Assembly: GCA_039822045.1 (NCBI GenBank)
Contig: JBCBMY010000004.1
Location: 62,001-126,000 of the forward strand
Source: HLUCCA09 sp039822045
Lineage (GTDB): Bacteria > Pseudomonadota > Alphaproteobacteria > Rhodobacterales > Rhodobacteraceae
DNA length: 64,000 nucleotides
Reading direction: 5' to 3'
Shown: positions 42,595 through 50,395 of the stretch, in pieces
Layout: every line of letters starts with the position of its first letter
Position numbering within the stretch: the first letter of the stretch is position 1
Program-made: the position numbers and the translations under genes
The notes under the pieces: model-generated
Seen by the model: the letters and a program-made list of their open reading frames with translations, nothing else
What the model was told of the DNA's origin: nothing
The model's database searches: none

Positions 42595-44574
42595 ATGAGC
42601 GAGACGATCGAGACCCCCGAGCGCGACCGGCCTTGGCTGTTCCGGACATATGCAGGTCACTCGACCGCCAGGGCATCAAACGCACTCTATCGCAACAACC
42701 TTGCAAAGGGGCAGACTGGCCTCTCGGTCGCCTTCGATCTGCCGACCCAGACCGGCTACGACAGCGACCACCCGTTGGCACGCGGGGAGGTCGGCAAAGT
42801 GGGTGTGCCCGTGGCACATCTGGGCGATATGCGCACTTTGTTCGACCAGATCCCGCTCGAGCAAATGAATACGTCGATGACGATTAACGCCACGGCACCC
42901 TGGCTTCTGGCGCTCTATATTGCGGTGGCAGAGGAGCAGCGCGCGGACGTCTCCAAGCTTCAAGGCACCGTCCAGAACGATATCATTAAGGAATACCTGA
43001 GCCGCGGCACCTATATCTTGCCTCCGCGACCGAGCCTTCGTCTGATCACCGACGTCGCGGCCTATTGCTATCGAGAAGTTCCAAAGTGGAATCCAATGAA
43101 TGTTTGCTCCTACCACTTGCAGGAGGCGGGAGCGACGCCGGAACAGGAGCTGTCTTTCGCCCTGGCGACGGCGACTTCGGTTCTGGACGATCTAAGGGGG
43201 AAGGTTCCGGATGAGGACTTCCCGGTCCTCGTCGGTCGGATCAGCTTTTTCGTTAATGCAGGCATCCGATTTGTTACCGAAATGTGCAAGATGCGGGCGT
43301 TTGCCGAGCTTTGGGATGAAATCACCCATAAGCGCTATGGAGTTGACAATCCCAAATTTCGCCGTTTTCGGTATGGCGTTCAGGTCAATTCCTTGGGCCT
43401 GACTGAGCAGCAGCCCGAGAATAACGTCTACCGGATACTGATCGAAATGCTCGCGGTGACCCTTTCGAAGAACGCGAGAGCCCGTGCCGTTCAGTTGCCC
43501 GCATGGAACGAAGCGTTGGGCTTGCCGCGGCCTTGGGACCAGCAATGGTCGCTCCGGATGCAACAGATCCTCGCTCTGGAAACTGACCTGCTGGAATATG
43601 ACGACCTGTTCGATGGCAATCCGGTTGTCGACGAGAAGGTCCGCAAGCTGAAGGAGGGCGCGCGTGCCGAGCTCGCAAATATCGATGCGATGGGGGGCGC
43701 CGTTGCTTCGATCGAATATATGAAGGCGCAACTCGTCAATTCCAATGCCGATCGGGTAAACGGGATCGAGCGCGGTGAAACTGTAGTGGTAGGCGTCAAC
43801 CGCTATGTCGAGGGTGAACCTTCACCGCTTGTGGACGAGGATGGCGGCATCATGACCGTCGATCCCGACGTGGAGGCAGATCAAGTTTCCCGCCTCAATT
43901 CTTGGCGCTCCGCCCGTGACAGCAATGCGGTGCGGGAAGCGCTCGACGAGCTTCGTCGCGTAGCAAAGGGTGACGAGAATATTATGCTAGCCACGATCGC
44001 AGCGGCCCGCGCCGGTGCGACTACTGGGGAGTGGGCCGGTGTAATGCGTGCGGTCTTTGGCCAGTATAGGGGCCCGACCGGTGTCGCATCGAGTCCATCC
44101 AACAAGACCGATGGACTTGACGATCTGCGCGCCGAGGTCGATGCCGTCAGCGACCGGCTCGGGCGTCGGCTGAAATTCATGATGGGCAAGCCCGGCCTCG
44201 ATGGCCATTCCAACGGCGCCGAGCAAATCGTCTTCCGCGCGCGCGATTGTGGGATGGAGATCGACTACGAGGGCATTCGGCTAACGCCCGACGAGATCGT
44301 TGACGCCGCCCGCCGCAAAGCACCGCATGTCATCGGACTGTCGATATTGTCCGGCAGTCATATGGAACTGATGGCGGAACTGATGGAGAAGCTCCGAGCC
44401 GAGAGTTTGACACACATTCCGGTCATCGTGGGTGGCATCATCCCTGATGCAGATGCGCAACGATTGAAAGCGATGGGTGTGGCGCGCGTTTATACGCCAA
44501 AAGACTTCGAACTCAATAGAATCATGGGCGATATCGTTCGCTTGGCGGACTCTTGCCCGGTGGCTGCCGAATAA
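42595..44574 (+). CDS. ecm: Ethylmalonyl-CoA mutase
   Basis: 659-residue adenosylcobalamin-dependent mutase converting (2R)-ethylmalonyl-CoA to methylsuccinyl-CoA. The N-terminal TIM-barrel substrate domain begins LFRTYAGHSTARASNALY, and the C-terminal B12-binding domain contains DxHxxG with the cobalt-ligating H538 (D536-G-H-S-N-G). It is a single-chain protein, as in Ecm/MeaA, not the two-subunit methylmalonyl-CoA mutase. Position beside ccr supports Ecm. GAGAGGAG precedes the ATG. Confidence 0.95.
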   Translation: MSETIETPERDRPWLFRTYAGHSTARASNALYRNNLAKGQTGLSVAFDLPTQTGYDSDHPLARGEVGKVGVPVAHLGDMRTLFDQIPLEQMNTSMTINATAPWLLALYIAVAEEQRADVSKLQGTVQNDIIKEYLSRGTYILPPRPSLRLITDVAAYCYREVPKWNPMNVCSYHLQEAGATPEQELSFALATATSVLDDLRGKVPDEDFPVLVGRISFFVNAGIRFVTEMCKMRAFAELWDEITHKRYGVDNPKFRRFRYGVQVNSLGLTEQQPENNVYRILIEMLAVTLSKNARARAVQLPAWNEALGLPRPWDQQWSLRMQQILALETDLLEYDDLFDGNPVVDEKVRKLKEGARAELANIDAMGGAVASIEYMKAQLVNSNADRVNGIERGETVVVGVNRYVEGEPSPLVDEDGGIMTVDPDVEADQVSRLNSWRSARDSNAVREALDELRRVAKGDENIMLATIAAARAGATTGEWAGVMRAVFGQYRGPTGVASSPSNKTDGLDDLRAEVDAVSDRLGRRLKFMMGKPGLDGHSNGAEQIVFRARDCGMEIDYEGIRLTPDEIVDAARRKAPHVIGLSILSGSHMELMAELMEKLRAESLTHIPVIVGGIIPDADAQRLKAMGVARVYTPKDFELNRIMGDIVRLADSCPVAAE

Positions 44575-44603
44575 CCTAGAAAAAAATGCACGTCATTGTG
44601 AAT

Positions 44604-44650
44604 GGCGAATTGCTTTCGCCACTCTTCTTGGTATGCCGTTCCTTACGGCA
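44604..44650 (+). promoter_or_regulatory. Two hairpins in the leader of the H-NS gene
   Basis: GGCGAA (44604-44609) pairs with TTCGCC (44615-44620), and TGCCGT (44634-44639) pairs with ACGGCA (44645-44650). Both stems are perfect 6-mers within the 87 bases between ecm and the H-NS-like gene. The first could be a weak ecm terminator, the second a 5' leader structure 11 bases before the start codon. Confidence 0.4.
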
Positions 44651-44661
44651 ACAAGAGAACA

Positions 44662-44991
44662 ATGATGAAGATTGACCTGGAAAAGATGAACCGCGGCCAA
44701 CTCATGGAATTGCGGGACAAAGTAGACACAGCGATGGAGACGCTGGCAGAGCGGGAACTGGAAGCCGCCCGAACTGCGGCGGAGGAGGCCGCTGCAAAAC
44801 ATGGCTTCACGCTCGCCGAACTCGGCGTGACGGCCGGAAAGAACGGAAGAAAGCGCGGGGCCAAGTCCGCCCCAAAGAATCCCCCGAAATACCGAAATCC
44901 GGACAATCCCGCCCAGACCTGGTCTGGTCGTGGACGGCGCCCGGATTGGATCAAGGCAGCAGGCGAAGATCTTTCGGCGTTCGAGATCTGA
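44662..44991 (+). CDS. H-NS family nucleoid-associated protein (HvrA-like)
   Basis: 109 residues. An N-terminal coiled-coil oligomerisation region (about 5-50) with MELRDKVDTAMETL is followed by a basic linker. The C-terminal AT-hook-like DNA-binding motif is YRNPDNPAQTWSGRGRRPDW, matching the H-NS/HvrA family that silences AT-rich DNA in Rhodobacteraceae. The second ATG at 44665 is also possible. A clear terminator follows. Confidence 0.93.
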   Translation: MMKIDLEKMNRGQLMELRDKVDTAMETLAERELEAARTAAEEAAAKHGFTLAELGVTAGKNGRKRGAKSAPKNPPKYRNPDNPAQTWSGRGRRPDWIKAAGEDLSAFEI

Positions 44992-45030
44992 CCCCTCCTA
45001 GGGTACAAGAGTTAGACTCCAAGATTGTTG

Positions 45031-45071
45031 ATGCAGCGGACCGAAGCGCTTTCCGTCCGCTGCATTTCTAA
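45031..45071 (+). terminator. Intrinsic terminator of the H-NS-like gene
   Basis: TGCAGCGGAC (45032-45041) and GTCCGCTGCA (45055-45064) form a perfect 10-base stem around a 13-base loop, followed by TTTCTA. It lies about 40 bases after the stop codon. The stem is strong but the U-tract is short. Confidence 0.7.
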
Positions 45072-45137
45072 TGGCAACGCCTTCTTCGCGCGATCTAGTT
45101 GGGCAGAGGCGAACATTCAGACCTGAGCGGCGCCATA

Positions 45138-45677
45138 TCACTCACCATTAAATTTGTCGATCAGAGCGTCGATTGTATACGTTGGCAGGATAGGGCCATC
45201 GCCGCCCGGAATGAAACGGGGATCCTGAGGCAGGCAAGCCGGCCCACACACCAACGTTGCCTTCATCTCGCGTCCATCGACGAACCAAAGCCGGCCGCCA
45301 GGTGTGGCAACCCAACCGTTAACGCCTTCCAAGGCGTCCGTTTCGATGTCGAGGGCCGAAGGAACTTCGTTCCAAGACTCAGGGTCCCATTCGCCATGTG
45401 TGTGCCACGACGACACCGGCTCGTGGGCCGGGAGCGGAGCGGAGCAGGAGTCGGCGTCGCCCCGCGCGGCGGAGCCGGCGCGCAACCTGCCAATGGCGTC
45501 GGTATAGATGTATCCGCAGAACTCCACGCCATCGGCGAATGAGCGCAACTGCATTCGAGACAGGAGCGCTTCGGCCAGGGCCCGTTCCGCATGCGAGTAG
45601 GGCTCCGACGCCACTGGAGAGAAGGCACCAAAGCTGACAATGGCCGCAAGGACGGCCGGGACGACGGAGTGAGGCAT
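45138..45677 (-). CDS. DUF4329 domain secreted protein
   Basis: 179 residues with a predicted signal peptide (MPHSVVPAVLAAIVSFGAF, cleavage near VASEP). The mature part carries FCGYIYTD and SSWHTHGEWDPE, the signature of DUF4329, whose HTHG motif resembles that of JAB-type metalloproteins and toxin-associated domains. Four cysteines could form disulfides. The gene stands alone, divergent from the purine nucleoside phosphorylase gene. Function unknown; a hydrolase is possible but untested. Confidence 0.8.
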   Translation of the reverse strand: MPHSVVPAVLAAIVSFGAFSPVASEPYSHAERALAEALLSRMQLRSFADGVEFCGYIYTDAIGRLRAGSAARGDADSCSAPLPAHEPVSSWHTHGEWDPESWNEVPSALDIETDALEGVNGWVATPGGRLWFVDGREMKATLVCGPACLPQDPRFIPGGDGPILPTYTIDALIDKFNGE

Positions 45678-45754
45678 GTCCTTGCCTTTCGAGCCAAGCT
45701 GCCCTTCTCATGGCATGGCGCGACTTGGTCGGCAATGCAGGGAGAGCGGGTGAC

Positions 45755-46465
45755 ATGACCATCCATATCGGCGCTTCGTCAGGTCAGATTGCGGAAACGG
45801 TTTTGATGCCGGGTGATCCTTTGCGGGCAAAGTGGGTGGCCGAAACGTTCCTCGACGATGCGGTGTGCGTGAACGAGGTGCGCGGGATGCTCGGCTTCAC
45901 CGGCACATGGCAGGGGAATTCCGTGAGCGTTCAAGGGTCGGGCATGGGAATGCCGTCCCTGTCGATCTATGCAAACGAGCTCATTCGGGACTACGGCGCA
46001 AAGACCCTTATCCGAATTGGATCGGCTGGTGCCATGCAGCAGCATGTGCATCTGAGGGATGTCGTCCTTGCGATGTCGGCATCGACATTGTCCACACCGT
46101 CGCGCGGCCTGTTTCGAGAGCTGAATTTCGCGCCGTGCGCCGATTGGGGTCTTCTTCAGCACGCGGCCTCCGTTGCCGAGGCGCGCGGTGTGCGGACCCA
46201 TGTCGGCGGCATCTATAGTTCTGACACGTTTTATGACGAGAGACCGGATCTCAACGAAGAGATGACGCGCCACGGCGTTCTTTGCGTCGAGATGGAGGCC
46301 GCCGAACTCTACACTGTCGCCGCGCGGCATGGAGCGCGGGCGCTGGCTGTACTCACGATTTCAGATCATCTGTTGACCGGTGCGGCCCTCGATAGTGCTG
46401 ATCGGCAAACGAGTTTTGCCGACATGGTGGAGATCGCGCTGGCGTCGGCGTTCGGGGTGGGCTGA
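45755..46465 (+). CDS. deoD: Purine nucleoside phosphorylase (DeoD type)
   Basis: 236 residues, the normal hexameric PNP length. Phosphorolysis of purine (deoxy)nucleosides to base and ribose-1-phosphate. Conserved parts include MPGDPLRAKWVAE, the phosphate-site GSGMGMPSLSIYA and RIGSAGAMQ, the substrate-site VEMEAAELY, and SDHLLTG with the catalytic Asp. ATG 45755 follows GGAGAG; a start 15 codons earlier is open. It is near two purine base deaminases, suggesting a purine-salvage neighbourhood. Confidence 0.96.
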   Translation: MTIHIGASSGQIAETVLMPGDPLRAKWVAETFLDDAVCVNEVRGMLGFTGTWQGNSVSVQGSGMGMPSLSIYANELIRDYGAKTLIRIGSAGAMQQHVHLRDVVLAMSASTLSTPSRGLFRELNFAPCADWGLLQHAASVAEARGVRTHVGGIYSSDTFYDERPDLNEEMTRHGVLCVEMEAAELYTVAARHGARALAVLTISDHLLTGAALDSADRQTSFADMVEIALASAFGVG

Positions 46466-46477
46466 ACGCGCCGGGTC

Positions 46478-47440
46478 TCAGTCCATCGTCACCACTATCT
46501 TGCCCGCTACGCTTCTGGACTTGAGTGCCTCGAGCGCTGCGCCAGCCTCAGCGAAGGGATATCGGGCACCGATGTGAAGCGTCAGCTTGCCCTCAGCGAG
46601 CCACTTCAGGACCTGTGCCAGCGAGCTGGTTAGAGTTGATGGCGCGAATTTCAGGTAGGCGCCCCAATACAGGCCGATGACGGTCAGGTTCTTGACCAGC
46701 AAGTGGTTTGCCTTGATCTGCGGGACACTCCCGCCCGCGAAACCGATAGGCATAAGGCGCGCCTCGGGGTTGGCGGCCCGAAAGAGCGCCTCCCAGAGAT
46801 CGCCCCCCACCGTGTCATACACCACGTCGGCGCCGCCCAGGCTCAGGATCTCAGCGCGAAGATCCATCCTGTCGGAATCGAGGAGGTGAGCGGCCCCAGC
46901 GCGCCGCGCTACCTCCATCTTGTCGTGTCCCCGCGCAACCGCGACAACCTCGGCGCCCATCAGGGCCCCGACCTCGACTGCAGACAGTCCCGCACCGCCA
47001 CCCGCACCGGTGACGACAAGGCGCTCTCCAGGCCTCAGAGTCGCACGATGCGCAAGCGCGAGGTGCGCGGTCCCATACGCAATCTGAAAAGCCGCGGCCG
47101 TTTCAGTGGAAATCGCGTCTGGAACGGGGGTCAGCAATTCTACAGAAAAGTTCCCCGCTTCCGCCAATCCACCGCAGCCCGCATAAATCGCGACGCGAGT
47201 ACCTGGGGGAGGGCCAGTTGTGTCGCGGCCGAGCGCCTCCACTGTGCCTGCCATTTCCATCCCAAGCGCGAAGGGCGGTTCCGGCATTTCCTGGTAGCGC
47301 CCTTCGATCATCAGCAGGTCGGCGAAGTTCAGCGCACAGGCTGCGATCTTCACCCGAGCTTGGCCGGGTCCAGGAGGTGGCAGGTCTAGCCTCTTGAATT
47401 CCGGGCGCGCACCGGGCGCCGTGATGTGATATGCTTTCAT
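46478..47440 (-). CDS. NADPH:quinone oxidoreductase-like MDR protein
   Basis: 320 residues of the zinc-free quinone oxidoreductase (QOR) branch of the medium-chain dehydrogenase superfamily. It has the GroES-like N-terminal domain (CALNFADLLMIEGRY) and a Rossmann fold with TGAGGGAGLSAVEVG and VYDTVGGDLW. No catalytic zinc cysteine cluster is seen. Convergent with deoD, 12 bases apart. The physiological substrate may be a quinone or enone. Confidence 0.9.
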   Translation of the reverse strand: MKAYHITAPGARPEFKRLDLPPPGPGQARVKIAACALNFADLLMIEGRYQEMPEPPFALGMEMAGTVEALGRDTTGPPPGTRVAIYAGCGGLAEAGNFSVELLTPVPDAISTETAAAFQIAYGTAHLALAHRATLRPGERLVVTGAGGGAGLSAVEVGALMGAEVVAVARGHDKMEVARRAGAAHLLDSDRMDLRAEILSLGGADVVYDTVGGDLWEALFRAANPEARLMPIGFAGGSVPQIKANHLLVKNLTVIGLYWGAYLKFAPSTLTSSLAQVLKWLAEGKLTLHIGARYPFAEAGAALEALKSRSVAGKIVVTMD

Positions 47441-47530
47441 GGATCCGCCGGTAGCGCGCTCTGGTCCCGATCCTAGTCATGGCGTCCTGGCATAGACAAC
47501 ATGTGCATTTTGCGATTTTGTGCGCGCGGT

Positions 47531-47587
47531 CAAATTTGCAATTTGGGAACTCAGGTGTTGAACCTGTCTGACGTTATTACGTAACGT
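47531..47587. promoter_or_regulatory. Two inverted repeats in the qor/XRE divergent region
   Basis: CAAATT-TGC-AATTTG at 47531-47545 and ACGTTA-TTACG-TAACGT at 47571-47587 are perfect inverted repeats with 6-base arms. They lie in the unusually AT-rich 305-base gap between two divergent genes, close to the qor start codon side. Candidate operators; no promoter elements could be fixed. Confidence 0.45.
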
Positions 47588-47722
47588 TGATCTGTGCGTG
47601 GCTGGCCGGTCTTCCCGCGAGAGTAAGTCAAAAACTGTCTTTTTGGATCAGTTGTTTGCGCGATCTCAGTGTTGTTTACTACGATAGGATTCCGTTTTGG
47701 CACGGTAGTTGCTATCTACAAT

Positions 47723-47736
47723 CTTGAGTAGTCAAG
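47723..47736 (+). promoter_or_regulatory. Inverted repeat over the XRE ribosome site
   Basis: CTTGA-GTAG-TCAAG is a perfect inverted repeat ending inside the AAGGAG Shine-Dalgarno (47734-47739) of the XRE gene. It could be a repressor operator or a small mRNA hairpin masking ribosome binding. The nearby coding gene is a DNA-binding regulator, so autoregulation is plausible. Confidence 0.4.
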
Positions 47737-47745
47737 GAGTATCGA

Positions 47746-48099
47746 ATGTCTCACCCGGTTGATGTCCATGTTGGCAAACGCGTTCGCCATCGCCGCTGGA
47801 TGGTTGGTATGACGCAGCAACAGCTTGCCCAGAAAGTAGGGATCAAGTTCCAGCAGATCCAAAAGTATGAAACCGGCATGAACCGGATCAGTGCGTCCCG
47901 TCTTTGGGATATTGCCCACGCGTTGGACGTGCCCGTGAGCTTCTTTTTCGAGGGCCTTGGCCAGGAAGCCGAGTCGCCGGAGGCCGATATGTTGGCCGAC
48001 AAGGAAGCGCTCGAACTTGTGCGCTCCTACTATGCGATCCCGGAGCACCAGAGGCGCAGGCTATTTGATCTTGCCCGCGTGCTCAGTGACGCCGCCTGA
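47746..48099 (+). CDS. XRE-family helix-turn-helix regulator
   Basis: 117 residues. A Cro/C1-type HTH occupies about residues 10-65 (MTQQQLAQKVGIKFQQIQKY, then ETGMNRISASRLWDIAHAL). An alanine/glutamate-rich helical C-terminus follows. It resembles the chromosomal XRE regulators common in alphaproteobacteria. Strong AAGGAG seven bases before the ATG. It has its own promoter region holding several inverted repeats. Targets unknown. Confidence 0.93.
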   Translation: MSHPVDVHVGKRVRHRRWMVGMTQQQLAQKVGIKFQQIQKYETGMNRISASRLWDIAHALDVPVSFFFEGLGQEAESPEADMLADKEALELVRSYYAIPEHQRRRLFDLARVLSDAA

Positions 48100-48219
48100 A
48101 AGCGTAAGGACTGAGCTAGCCTAGGCTCAACCCTTCTTGACGCACTTGCCCCGCACGATTAGCGCGGCGACGCATCGCCGTGCGAGATCGACGAGACGCA
48201 GGCGACAAGGGGGCGCGCA

Positions 48220-49038
48220 ATGTCAGTTTCTACTCGAGCGTCCCTTCAGGATGCTGAGCATATCATTGAAACGGCGCGTGCGATGGCAGACGCCGCTCGT
48301 GCCGAAACACTGCCAAGATTTCGAACTGCTCTTGGCGTCGACAACAAGAGAGACGGTGTCGACGGCGCAGGCTTCGATCCAGTCACCGAAGCCGACCGCG
48401 AGGCCGAGGTCGCCATGCGGGCCGTATTGGAAGAACGTCGGCCGCAAGACGGAGTGCATGGAGAGGAATTGGGCCGGGCCGAAGGGATGTCCGGCCTGAC
48501 TTGGGTGATCGACCCGGTGGATGGGACGCGGGCCTTCCTGATCGGCGCTCCCGTTTGGGGAACTCTTATCGCTGCCGTGGCAGAGGACGGTCCTCTTTTT
48601 GGGATCATTGACCAACCGTGGACCGGCGAGCGCTGGGAAGGCGGTCTGGGCCATGCAAACCTCGCGTCGCCGCACGGGACGGCTGACCTCGGCGTGCGAG
48701 GCACGCGCGCGCTCGACGGTGCACTCCTGTGCACGACATTTCCCGAGGTTGGCACGGAGGCCGAGCGTGCAGCGTTCGTACGGGTCGCCGAGCGCGCGCG
48801 CCTCGTGCGCTACGGGATGGATTGCTATGCATACGGGCTGCTCGCGGCCGGGCATGTCGATCTCGTGATCGAGGCCGGGCTCCATGCCTATGACATCTGT
48901 GCCCCGATCGCCGTTGTGGAAGCCGCGGGCGGCATAGTCACGAACTGGGAAGGCGGTCCGGCGCACGCTGGTGGCCGAGCCGTTGCGGCTGCCACAGCCG
49001 AGTTGCACGCGGCCGCCCTCGACCTTCTTAGGGGGTAG
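48220..49038 (+). CDS. hisN: Histidinol-phosphatase (inositol monophosphatase family)
   Basis: 272 residues of the IMPase-fold phosphatase family. Metal and catalytic motifs are VTEADREAE, VHGEELG, WVIDPVDGTRAFLIGAP and LHAYDICAPIAVVEAAGG. The DPVDGTRAF variant (TRAF rather than TxNF) is characteristic of HisN-type histidinol-phosphatases in bacteria. Magnesium-dependent, cytoplasmic. Followed two bases later by the 8-oxoguanine deaminase gene; no functional link is obvious. Confidence 0.88.
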   Translation: MSVSTRASLQDAEHIIETARAMADAARAETLPRFRTALGVDNKRDGVDGAGFDPVTEADREAEVAMRAVLEERRPQDGVHGEELGRAEGMSGLTWVIDPVDGTRAFLIGAPVWGTLIAAVAEDGPLFGIIDQPWTGERWEGGLGHANLASPHGTADLGVRGTRALDGALLCTTFPEVGTEAERAAFVRVAERARLVRYGMDCYAYGLLAAGHVDLVIEAGLHAYDICAPIAVVEAAGGIVTNWEGGPAHAGGRAVAAATAELHAAALDLLRG

Positions 49039-49040
49039 GC

Positions 49041-50375
49041 GTGCCGCACCTGTTGATCCGCAACGCCGATCTGATCGTGACGATGGATGCGGCGCGGTCG
49101 GAACTTAAGGGGGCGGATCTGCGCGTTTGGGATGGTGCGGTGGCACAGATCGGCCGTGGTCTGGATCCGGCGGGTGCGGAAGTGATCGACGCCTCCGGAA
49201 CGTTGGTCACCCCCGGGCTCGTCAACACCCATCACCATCTCTTCCAGACGCTTACGCGCGCTGTGCCGGCGGCACAGGATGCAGCGCTATTCGACTGGCT
49301 GAGGGCACTCTATCCGATCTGGGCGCGAATGGGGCCCGAAGAGATCCGTGTCTCGGCGATGCTCGGCTTGGCCGAGCTTGCGCTGTCGGGCTGCACGACC
49401 TCCTCAGATCACCTCTACCTGTTCCCCAACGGCGCGCGCTTGGACGACACAATCGAGGCGGCGACGGAAGTTGGTCTGCGCTTCCACCCCACGCGGGGCG
49501 CAATGTCGATCGGCGAAAGCGCCGGCGGTCTGCCGCCCGACGCGTTGGTCGAGCGGGAGGATGCGATCCTGAACGACTGCATTCGGGTCATCGATACCTT
49601 TCACGATCCGAGCCCCGGCGCGATGGTGCGAGTTGGCATTGCCCCGTGCTCGCCGTTCTCGGTCAGCCGCGGCCTGATGCGGGACACGGCCCTGCTCGCC
49701 CGCGACAAGGGGGTGCGCCTGCACACGCATCTGGCCGAAAACGATGAAGACATCGCCTACAGTGCCGAGCAGTTTGGCTGCCGACCGGGTGAGTATGCAG
49801 AGGATCTGGGCTGGGTCGGTGACGACGTCTGGCACGCCCATTGCGTGAAGCTCGACGGTTCTGAGATCGACCTTTTTGCGCACACGGGAACGGGCGTGGC
49901 CCATTGCCCCTGCTCGAATGCGCGGTTGGCTTCGGGGATCGCACCGGTCGCAGCCATGTGCGCTGCGGGCGTGCCAGTGGGGTTCGGAGTGGACGGGTCA
50001 GCCTCCAACGATGGCGGCAACTTGGCCGAGGAGGCACGACAGGCGATGCTGATGCAAAGGCTGGCGTGGGGCGCGGACACGCTATCCGCCCGCGGGGCCC
50101 TTGAGATCGCGACGCGCGGCGGTGCGGCAGTTCTCGGTCGCGACGACATCGGGCAACTCTCTCCAGGCTTTCGCGCTGATATTGCAATCTGGGACTTGGG
50201 CGATCTCGACAGTGCCGGGTTGTGGGACCCGGCTGCCTTCCTTTTGGCGGGCCCACGGAAGGTCCGCGATTTGATCGTCGAGGGACGGCGCATCGTGTCC
50301 GATGGGTCTCTCGTCACCGTCGATGCTCGGGCAATCACGGCACGCTCGCGCGAACTCGTCGCCGGGCTTGCCTGA
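49041..50375 (+). CDS. 8-oxoguanine deaminase-like amidohydrolase
   Basis: 444 residues of the amidohydrolase superfamily, deaminase branch. Metal-binding His residues lie in NTHHHLFQT and THLAENDED, and later metal ligands in HCVKLDGSE and GVDGSASNDGG. The combination FQTLTRAVPAAQD with WLRALYPIW is typical of enzymes named 8-oxoguanine deaminase or hydroxydechloroatrazine hydrolase. The start is GTG, with AGGGGG upstream. Convergent with guanine deaminase 20 bases away. Confidence 0.88.
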   Translation: MPHLLIRNADLIVTMDAARSELKGADLRVWDGAVAQIGRGLDPAGAEVIDASGTLVTPGLVNTHHHLFQTLTRAVPAAQDAALFDWLRALYPIWARMGPEEIRVSAMLGLAELALSGCTTSSDHLYLFPNGARLDDTIEAATEVGLRFHPTRGAMSIGESAGGLPPDALVEREDAILNDCIRVIDTFHDPSPGAMVRVGIAPCSPFSVSRGLMRDTALLARDKGVRLHTHLAENDEDIAYSAEQFGCRPGEYAEDLGWVGDDVWHAHCVKLDGSEIDLFAHTGTGVAHCPCSNARLASGIAPVAAMCAAGVPVGFGVDGSASNDGGNLAEEARQAMLMQRLAWGADTLSARGALEIATRGGAAVLGRDDIGQLSPGFRADIAIWDLGDLDSAGLWDPAAFLLAGPRKVRDLIVEGRRIVSDGSLVTVDARAITARSRELVAGLA

Positions 50376-50395
50376 GGTCTGGCACCTCGAACCAA

